A stretch of DNA of 5,032 nucleotides. It comes from Vicinamibacteria bacterium (lineage in GTDB: Bacteria; Acidobacteriota; Vicinamibacteria; Vicinamibacterales; 2-12-FULL-66-21). A program made the position numbers and the translations under genes. The stretch is from assembly GCA_025937075.1 (NCBI GenBank), contig JAICSD010000349.1:1-5032 (forward strand), written 5' to 3'. Within the stretch, counting starts at the first letter, position 1. Every line of letters starts with the position of its first letter. A model generated the notes under the pieces. That model saw only the letters and a list, made by a program, of their open reading frames with translations. It was not told where the DNA came from and ran no database searches. Positions 1 through 5,032 of this stretch are shown piece after piece.

Positions 1-145
1 TACCGTGTTCGGTCTCACGATCGATCGCGAGGCACCGAGCTATGCGGGCCGCATCTTCGGCCCGCGCGGCTTCGCGGTCTTGCACGAGCCGGAGGAGCTA
101 CCCGTCGTTCTCGTGGACGTGCTGCGTCATCTCATTCGCCCGTGA
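1..145 (+). CDS. NorD-like von Willebrand factor A domain protein, C-terminal end only
   Basis: Only the last 47 codons are in the window; the frame runs from base 2 to the TGA at 143-145, so the start lies off the left edge. What is visible is the pattern TIDREAPSYAGRIFGPRGF followed by a helix ending in LPVVLVDVLRHLIRP. This matches the usual end of NorD/CbbO-type VWA proteins, where a 'xxxD...Y...FG..G' segment closes the VWA fold and a 'LP..L..L.R.L' helix ends the protein. Members of that family act with MoxR-type AAA+ ATPases (NorQ/CbbQ) as metal-cofactor insertion or activation chaperones, for example for nitric oxide reductase or Rubisco. Whether a NorQ/CbbQ-type partner lies upstream cannot be seen. 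The gene converges on the permease gene, with a 20-bp gap and no obvious hairpin terminator between them. The family call rests on a short tail, so the specific client is unknown. Confidence 0.7.
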   Translation, partial: TVFGLTIDREAPSYAGRIFGPRGFAVLHEPEELPVVLVDVLRHLIRP

Positions 146-165
146 GCGGGACGCTGGCGCTGCCG

Positions 166-2664
166 CTATTCGTAACGGAGCGCCGTGATCGGATCGATGC
201 GGCTGGCGCGGCGAGCAGGAATGAGGCCGGCAGCGGCAGATACGAACGTCAGGAGAAGGATCGTGATCCCGGCGATGCCCGGATCGTGCGGCTGAATCCC
301 GTACAGCTGCGCCGACACGAAGCGTCCGGCAGCCATTGCCGCCGGAATGCCGATCCCTAGCCCGATCGCGAGCAGCAGGAGCACCTCTCTCATCACCAGC
401 CAGATGACGCGGCCGGGCTGCGCGCCCAGCGCAAGACGGATCCCCAGCTCCTTCTTCCGGCGCGCGACCACGAACGCCATGACGCCGTAGAGGCCCACGG
501 ACGCGAGAATCGTCGCGAGCAGCCCGAAGCCGGCCGACAGCAGCGCGATCAACCGATCCGTCAGCAGCGTCTCATCGAGCTGTCCCTGCACCGTCTTCAT
601 GTCGTACACGGGCATCGATGAATTGAGCTGCCGCATCTCGTTGCGGATCAGCCCGTATGCTCCCTCGGAACCCATGAGGACGCGCATGTAGACGGCGGCG
701 CTGTTGCGGCCCCAGTTCGGCACGAACACCTGGCGGTGCACGCCTTCACGCGGCCCTTCGTACAGCGAATCCGCGACGACGCCGACGATCTCGACGTCCA
801 GCTTTGCCTTCGGCCCGCAGCCGCGTCCGATGTGTTTTCCAACGGCGCTCCGCCCGGGGAAGAAGTGCTCCGCGAACTTGCGATTGACGATCGCGACGCG
901 CGATTCGTCCTTCACGTCCATGCGCGTGAAATCACGTCCCTCGAGCAACGGAATCTGCATCGTGTCGAAGTAGCCGGGCGACACGGCGTTCATGAACGCC
1001 TGCATGTCCTCCCCGTCCGCCGCGCGGTGACCTTCGACCGCCGTGCAACTGTCCCACTCACCGCCGCTGAGCAGCGAGACCGTGGCCATGCCGGCGCTCT
1101 TCACGCCGGCCGCCGATCGCAGCCGCTCGAGGAGCTGCGTGTAGAACAGCGTCGCGCGCTGGTTGTCGTAGCCGCTGAGCGCAGGCGAGACCTGGAACGT
1201 GACGAGGTTGTCGAGCGCGATCCCCGTGTCGGTCGTCTTGAGATTCTGCAGGCTTCGGACGAAGAGCCCCGCGCCGAAGAGGAGCAGGAAACTGAGCGCG
1301 ACCTGCACGGTGACCAGCCCCTTGCGCAGGAACAGGGATCCTCCAGTACCCGCAATGGACCCGACCGTGTCCTTCAACGTCGTCCACGGATCGGGACGGC
1401 TCGCGCGCAGCGCGGGAAGCAGCCCGAAGATGATGCCCGTCGCGAACGTCAGGCAGAGCGTGAACGCAAGGATGCGCGGGTCGGGATGGGCGCCGATCAG
1501 AATCGGCGTCGAGGAGGGGATCAGCGCGAGCAGGCTGCGCGTCAGGAGGAACGCGAGGGCGAGACCGACGATGCCGCCCGCGGACGAGAGCACGAGGCTT
1601 TCCACGAGAAGCTGCCTGACGAGGCGCCCGCGAGACGCGCCGAGGGAAAGCCTCACCGCGATCTCGCGCTGTCGCATGAACGCGCGGGCAATCAGGAGAT
1701 TCGCGACGTTGGCGCACGCGATCAGCAGCACGAGGCCGACCATGCACATGAGCACGATCAGCGCCGTCGAGAAGTCGTTGCGCAGGCCCGAGAATCCGAT
1801 CGCGGCGCTTTCGACGAGCAGCTGCCCCTTCATGAACCGATCGCGCGAGAAGGCGGACCAGTCCTTCGCCGCGGGCAGCGTCATTTCATACTGGCGGACC
1901 TGCGTGAACAGCCCCTGCAGCGGCGCTCTCGCGGATTCGACCGTATAGCCCGGTTTCAGACGGCCGAACACCTGGACCCATCGCGCGCGCCGATCGTCCA
2001 TGTGCAGCCACGTCCATTCGGGCATGAGGACGGGCTTCATCAGGATGGGGATGCGAATCTGCGGCGCCTGTGCCGGATCGAGGCCGGCAAACCCCGCAGC
2101 CGAGACGCCGACGATCGTCATCGGGTAGTCATTGACCAGGATCTTGCGGCCGATCACAGATGGATCGCGCGCGAAGCGCCGCACCCAGTAGTCGTATCCG
2201 AGGACGACGACCGGATGCCCCTGGTAGACGCGATCGTCTTCGTCCGAGCTGAACACTCGTCCGATCGCGGGCTTCACGCCGAGCATGGAGAAGTAGTTGC
2301 CCGAGACTGCTTCCGCCGTGACACGCTCGGTCTGATTGTCCACGCTGACCGACGCGGCAATCAGCCGCCGGCAGAGGACCTCGGACAGCGGCTCGGCCCG
2401 CAGCTGCAGGTCCTGGTAGAGCGGGTACGAGTGCATCCGCGTCCCCATGTTGCTGCCGTTGTGCGCCCCCTGCTGATACAGCATCACGAGCTCATCCGGC
2501 GCTTTGACGGGCAGCTTTCGGAGCAGGATCTGGTCAATCAGCGTGAATATCGCGGTGTTCGCGCCTATGCCGAGCGCCAGCGAAAGGATGGCGACAGCGG
2601 CGAACAGCGGACTCCGGCGCAAGCCGCGCAGCGCCAGGCGGAAGTCGGACGCGGAGCTGGTCAT
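166..2664 (-). CDS. ADOP family ABC-transporter-type permease (MacB/FtsX-like, orphan)
   Basis: A complete 832-residue inner-membrane protein of the acidobacterial duplicated orphan permease family. The N-terminus is typical: a short basic cytosolic stretch (FRLALRGLRRSP), then a first membrane helix at about 20-48 containing LSLALGIGANTAIF. The order is then a MacB-like periplasmic domain (about 50-285), an FtsX block with helices near 300-325, 353-382 and 398-420, a duplicated half starting with a helix at 446-470, a second periplasmic domain (about 475-700), and a second FtsX block with helices near 703-734, 755-780 and 794-815. The paired FtsX signatures are REIAVRLSLGAS (334-345 region) and KELGIRLALGAQ (738-749 region); the protein ends with the usual RRASRIDPITALRYE. 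Length and eight helices fit the family. MacB relatives couple ATP hydrolysis to periplasmic conformational change in efflux or lipoprotein release, but no ATPase gene is in the window and the substrate is unknown. There is no clear Shine-Dalgarno before the ATG at 2664; the start is chosen by the family N-terminus. The gene lies 45 bp after the glycosyltransferase remnant on the same strand, and no PadR-type regulator is adjacent. Confidence 0.93.
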   Translation of the reverse strand: MTSSASDFRLALRGLRRSPLFAAVAILSLALGIGANTAIFTLIDQILLRKLPVKAPDELVMLYQQGAHNGSNMGTRMHSYPLYQDLQLRAEPLSEVLCRRLIAASVSVDNQTERVTAEAVSGNYFSMLGVKPAIGRVFSSDEDDRVYQGHPVVVLGYDYWVRRFARDPSVIGRKILVNDYPMTIVGVSAAGFAGLDPAQAPQIRIPILMKPVLMPEWTWLHMDDRRARWVQVFGRLKPGYTVESARAPLQGLFTQVRQYEMTLPAAKDWSAFSRDRFMKGQLLVESAAIGFSGLRNDFSTALIVLMCMVGLVLLIACANVANLLIARAFMRQREIAVRLSLGASRGRLVRQLLVESLVLSSAGGIVGLALAFLLTRSLLALIPSSTPILIGAHPDPRILAFTLCLTFATGIIFGLLPALRASRPDPWTTLKDTVGSIAGTGGSLFLRKGLVTVQVALSFLLLFGAGLFVRSLQNLKTTDTGIALDNLVTFQVSPALSGYDNQRATLFYTQLLERLRSAAGVKSAGMATVSLLSGGEWDSCTAVEGHRAADGEDMQAFMNAVSPGYFDTMQIPLLEGRDFTRMDVKDESRVAIVNRKFAEHFFPGRSAVGKHIGRGCGPKAKLDVEIVGVVADSLYEGPREGVHRQVFVPNWGRNSAAVYMRVLMGSEGAYGLIRNEMRQLNSSMPVYDMKTVQGQLDETLLTDRLIALLSAGFGLLATILASVGLYGVMAFVVARRKKELGIRLALGAQPGRVIWLVMREVLLLLAIGLGIGIPAAMAAGRFVSAQLYGIQPHDPGIAGITILLLTFVSAAAGLIPARRASRIDPITALRYE

Positions 2665-2709
2665 GCTGCACTTTGACGGGGTGAACCTGTCGAAGGTTTG
2701 CCGGTTGCC

Positions 2710-3693
2710 TCAACGGGGATTCAGCAGGGCGATGTATACGCCGCGAATCCGGGTCTGCGGCTGCACGTCGAGGTTCCGGATTGCGTCGGGATGAAATCGC
2801 TTCTGAAAGCTCTCCACCTCGTCGCCCTGCTCCAGCGCGAGGTACGGAACGTATCCCGCGCGCTGGAGCGCGGCAAGGGCGTCGCCGAAGCGGCCCTCCG
2901 GGAGCACGTCGAAGCGAAGCGTCGCGCGCCGGCTGTAGTAGTGCACGCTGCCCGTGTGCAGCGAACCAATTACGACAGCGTTCGAGGGCGTGTTTCGTGC
3001 GAACCACTCCCCCACGAGGGAGTATCTCCGCTCCTGCACGCCCAGCGCGAAGACGTTCTGCCGCAGGAGAAAGCTGTAGGATGACGGGGCAGCGGCGAAG
3101 GCGAGCGCGGACACCGCGAGCCTGGAGCGGCGCGGATGCGCAGCGCTACGAACGGCACCCGTCACACCACAGGCGCACACCATCAGCACGAACGGTAAGC
3201 CTGGCAGCAGAAAGCGCAGGATCTCCCAGTCATCGAAGACCGGCGCGTAGACGAGGTATGGCGCGGCCGTCGCGGCGAACACAGCGCCGGCGCGTATCGC
3301 GAGACGAGGCGCGTACCACCACCCCAGCGCGAACAGCACGACCACGAGCTGCGTCTCTGCGGTCAGCAGCCACGTCGCGTGGTTGATGAAATTGATCCGG
3401 ACTGTGGAGAGCGTGAACAGATCCCGCGATGCCCCGTACCCGCTCGTGAGCGCGTTGCCATACATCCGCCACTGTAAGAGGAGGAGGACGGCAACCGCGA
3501 CACCCGTCACGAGCCCGAACGTGACGGCCTTTCGGCGTTCCTGCCAATCGGTCGTCAAGATCAGGGCCGCGCACGCGAGAACGAGCGGCGGGCGCGTCAG
3601 GACGGCCATGCCTGCCGCAACACCTGCCATCGAGGAAGAGCCGTGCCGCGCCAAGGTATCCGGCGCTGTCGAGACCGCCGCAGGAGGTGACAC
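2710..3693 (-). CDS. C-terminal fragment of a GT39/PMT-like membrane glycosyltransferase
   Basis: The open frame is 327 codons from a GTG at 3693, but only about residues 21-327 read as genuine protein; residues 1-20 are the out-of-frame reading of the N-terminal piece annotated next to it. From SMAGVAAGMAVLTRPP onward it looks like the second half of a polytopic GT-C glycosyltransferase that would transfer a sugar from a polyprenyl-phosphate donor on the periplasmic face. Membrane helices are visible near 23-46, 57-74, 115-127, 135-151 and 160-180. Other family-like motifs are NALTSGYG (80-87), FDDWEILRFLLPGLP (153-167), and a soluble tail with a WFARNTP / GSLHTGSVHYYS / LRFDVL pattern (230-264). 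The frame is intact to the TGA at 2710, so the damage is at the 5' side only. A gene caller would probably report this ORF as a complete protein, which I think is wrong: it lacks the catalytic first loop. It may share a transcript with the permease downstream. The donor, acceptor and exact family are not determined. Confidence 0.7.
   Translation of the reverse strand: MSPPAAVSTAPDTLARHGSSSMAGVAAGMAVLTRPPLVLACAALILTTDWQERRKAVTFGLVTGVAVAVLLLLQWRMYGNALTSGYGASRDLFTLSTVRINFINHATWLLTAETQLVVVLFALGWWYAPRLAIRAGAVFAATAAPYLVYAPVFDDWEILRFLLPGLPFVLMVCACGVTGAVRSAAHPRRSRLAVSALAFAAAPSSYSFLLRQNVFALGVQERRYSLVGEWFARNTPSNAVVIGSLHTGSVHYYSRRATLRFDVLPEGRFGDALAALQRAGYVPYLALEQGDEVESFQKRFHPDAIRNLDVQPQTRIRGVYIALLNPR
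3623..3633. other. Putative deletion junction with microhomology
   Basis: On the minus strand the 11 bases TCGATGGCAGG can be read either as the end of the N-terminal fragment (LDGR) or as the beginning of the C-terminal fragment (SMAG). Both readings match what the family would have at two places normally far apart. This is the pattern left by recombination or slippage between short direct repeats, or by an assembler collapsing across them. The parental copy is not available here, so microhomology is inferred rather than shown. Confidence 0.42.
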
Positions 3694-3994
3694 GGTTCGC
3701 GACCACGAGCATCAGCGCGGACGACAGCACCGCCGTCACGACGATGCGATAGATCGCGCAGGCTGCATCGTCCAGCCGCGCGGCTCCGGCGGCGCGGGTC
3801 GCGAGCGCGAGGCGCATCGCGGCCGCAGCGCTGCCGATCGCGAGGGCGCGCGACGCGCTCCGGGCGCGGAGGACGAGGCCTGGAAGCGCGACGTGCACGA
3901 CTCCCGTGACCGCAACGACGATGGCAACGCCGAGAGCGATGCCGGCGATGGCGTCGATGACCAGCTCGGCGCGGACGATCCTCGGAGATCTCAT
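3623..3994 (-). pseudogene. N-terminal fragment of the same membrane glycosyltransferase, frame-disrupted
   Basis: From the ATG at 3994 this frame reads about 124 plausible residues: a hydrophobic helix at 11-35 (LVIDAIAGIALGVAIVVAVT), an Ala/Arg-rich connector, a second helix at about 84-100 (VVTAVLSSALMLVVAN), then TSCGGLDSAGYLGAARLFLDGR. The GGLDS-GY-GAARLFLDGR pattern is what one expects at the start of the first periplasmic loop of GT39-like enzymes. There an acidic residue, probably Asp109 here, takes part in catalysis; this assignment is inference. After LFLDGR the same frame turns into Arg/Pro/Asp-rich nonsense, while the neighbouring frame picks up the family's later segment. An in-frame ATG at 4021 is an alternative start nine codons upstream; neither has a clear ribosome-binding site. 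The extra N-terminal helix before the usual one is unusual and could mean the real start is internal, for example the Met at residue 60. Confidence 0.62.
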
Positions 3995-4067
3995 GCGAGG
4001 GGACGGGGCGGATGGTACCATGCCGGTTCTTGCGCCCGCGCGCGCAATGATGGTGTGATCAAGCGTT
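3995..4067. promoter_or_regulatory. Divergent intergenic region between glycosyltransferase remnant and sigma factor
   Basis: The two genes are transcribed away from each other, so promoters for both must lie in these 73 bp (46 bp if the upstream ATG at 4021 is used on the minus strand) or overlap the coding starts. I see no good -35/-10 pair of the housekeeping type; the stretch is GC-rich apart from AATGATGGTGTGATCAAG near 4047-4064. Neither start has a convincing Shine-Dalgarno sequence. The regulatory role is inferred from gene orientation only. Confidence 0.35.
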
Positions 4068-5032
4068 GTGGCTGCCACAGAGGACGTTCTCGAGACCGTC
4101 AACGCGCTGTACGTGGCCGAGTCGCGGCGCGTGCTGGCCACGCTGATCCGCCTGCTCGGAGATTTCGACCTCGCCGAGGAAGCGCTGCACGACGCGTTCA
4201 GGGCGGCGCTCGAGCAGTGGCCGCGCGAAGGCGTCCCGTCGAACCCGCGCTCCTGGCTCGTGTCCACGGGACGATTCAAAGCCATCGACGGTTTGCGCCG
4301 GCGCGCCCGGTTCGACGCGCTCGAGGATGCGGGCGTCAGGGCGGATGTCGCCGCCATCGATACCGACGCCTGGGCCGACAAGGAGGCCGTCGAGGACGAC
4401 CGCCTCCGTCTGATCTTCACCTGCTGCCATCCCGCGCTCGCGCCGGATGCGCAGGTGGCGTTGACGCTGCGGGAAGTCTGCGGCCTGACGACCGAGGAGA
4501 TCGCGCGCGCCTTTCTGACGCCGCCGCCCACGCTCGCACAGCGGATCGTGCGCGCGAAAGCCAAGATCCGCGATGCGCGTATTCCGTATCAGGTGCCTGA
4601 AGGGCCGGAGCTGCCCGATCGTCTCGACGCCGTCCTGCGGGTCATCTATCTCGTCTTCAATGAGGGGTACGCCGCTTCGTCGGGCGCGTCGCTGATGCGC
4701 CACGATCTCTCAGCCGAAGCGATCCGCCTGGGAGGTCTGCTGGTCGACCTGCTATCGGAACCGGAGGCGCTCGGGCTGCTCGGGTTGATGCTGCTGCACG
4801 AGTCCCGGCGCGCGGCGCGGACGTCGGACTCGGGCGAACTGATTCTGCTGGAAGATCAGGATCGCTCGCGATGGGACCAGACGCAGATCGCCGAAGGACG
4901 GCAGCTCGTCGAACGCGCACTCCGCACCCAGCGGTTCGGCTCCTATACGATCCAGGCGGCGATTTCGGCCGTTCACGCGGACGCGCGCACGGCCGGTGAG
5001 ACCGACTGGAACGAGATCGTCGAGCTGTACGA
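4068..5032 (+). CDS. ECF sigma factor, ECF42 type with DUF6596 C-terminal extension (3' end beyond window)
   Basis: An RNA polymerase sigma factor of the extracytoplasmic-function group; 321 codons are visible and the frame is still open at the right edge. Region 2 spans about residues 14-82, with the DFDLAEEALHDAFRAALEQWP helix (32-52) and SWLVSTGRFKAIDGLRRRARF (62-82) that contact core polymerase and the -10 element. Region 4 spans about 112-170: LIFTCCHPAL (115-124), then the helix-turn-helix GLTTEEIARAF (139-149) and LAQRIVRAKAKI (156-167) that would read the -35 element. After IPYQVP comes the conserved VIYLVFNEGY (192-201), then the long extension with LGLMLLHESRRAAR, LILLEDQDRSRW and IQAAISAVHADA. 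This is the hallmark of ECF42 proteins, which are about 400 residues long, so perhaps 80-100 residues are missing. Such sigma factors have no classical anti-sigma factor; the C-terminal domain is thought to control them, and they usually sit beside small YCII/DGPF-domain genes, none of which is in this window. The GTG at 4068 is the only start between an in-frame TGA at 4056-4058 and region 2. The turn of the helix-turn-helix carries three consecutive prolines (152-154), richer than I expect for the family. Confidence 0.93.
   Translation, partial: MAATEDVLETVNALYVAESRRVLATLIRLLGDFDLAEEALHDAFRAALEQWPREGVPSNPRSWLVSTGRFKAIDGLRRRARFDALEDAGVRADVAAIDTDAWADKEAVEDDRLRLIFTCCHPALAPDAQVALTLREVCGLTTEEIARAFLTPPPTLAQRIVRAKAKIRDARIPYQVPEGPELPDRLDAVLRVIYLVFNEGYAASSGASLMRHDLSAEAIRLGGLLVDLLSEPEALGLLGLMLLHESRRAARTSDSGELILLEDQDRSRWDQTQIAEGRQLVERALRTQRFGSYTIQAAISAVHADARTAGETDWNEIVELY

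Noticed and set aside
146..165. A possible bidirectional terminator between the convergent genes
   Set aside because: The 20-bp gap is too short, and I see no stem-loop with a T-tract.
736..2676. A 646-codon open frame on the plus strand, antisense to almost the whole ADOP permease
   Set aside because: It is dominated by Arg, Glu, Asp, Gln, His and Ala with no recognisable domain or hydrophobic pattern. This is the composition expected from the opposite strand of a GC-rich membrane-protein gene, and the sense frame is a clear family member.
4021..4067. A possible sigma-70 promoter (TTGCGC near 4030) for the sigma factor gene
   Set aside because: No acceptable -10 element lies at a normal spacing, and GC-rich sequence gives such partial matches often.
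3995..4564. The extension of the minus-strand frame upstream of the glycosyltransferase N-terminus as a possible longer protein
   Set aside because: Upstream of about 4021 the translation is Ser/Arg/Ala-rich low-complexity sequence antisense to the sigma gene; meaningful membrane-protein sequence starts only near the ATG at 3994 or 4021.
3383..4600. A 405-codon plus-strand open frame spanning the glycosyltransferase remnant and the sigma factor start
   Set aside because: It runs antisense to one real gene and in a shifted frame of another, is Arg/Gly/Ala/Asp-rich and has no domain; it reflects GC-driven lack of stop codons.
4059..4703. A 214-codon minus-strand open frame opposite the sigma factor
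   Set aside because: The plus-strand frame carries unmistakable sigma region 2 and 4 motifs. The antisense product has no recognisable features.

Overview
The window is GC-rich and protein-dense. It is most likely chromosomal DNA of a soil-type Acidobacteriota (a Vicinamibacteria-like lineage is my guess). The main pointer is a full-length 'acidobacterial duplicated orphan permease' (ADOP), a MacB/FtsX-type family expanded mainly in Acidobacteriota and some Gemmatimonadota. High GC and the style of the other proteins agree, but no rRNA or other phylogenetic marker is present, so the assignment is inference.

Layout: (1) 1-145, plus strand: the last 47 codons of a gene entering from the left, resembling the C-terminus of NorD-type von Willebrand factor A proteins. 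(2) 166-2664, minus strand: a complete 832-residue ADOP permease, convergent with the NorD-like gene across a 20-bp gap. (3) 2710-3994, minus strand: remains of a multi-pass membrane glycosyltransferase (GT39/PMT-like, GT-C fold). Its N-terminal piece and C-terminal piece lie in different reading frames and abut at about 3623-3633. The stretch that normally separates them, roughly 130-150 residues by family expectation, is absent, so this is an out-of-frame internal deletion and the gene is probably dead unless the junction is an assembly error. (4) 3995-4067: a short divergent intergenic region. (5) 4068 to the right edge, plus strand: a long ECF sigma factor of the ECF42 type (DUF6596 C-terminal extension), cut off by the window end after 321 codons.

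The genes do not form an evident single pathway. The broken glycosyltransferase and the ADOP permease are co-oriented with a 45-bp gap and could share a transcript. The sigma factor is transcribed away from them and its usual partners (small YCII/DGPF-domain proteins) would be expected to the right of the window. No RNA genes, CRISPR arrays, insertion sequences or long repeats were seen. I found no convincing new system. The best second-look item is the glycosyltransferase deletion junction.
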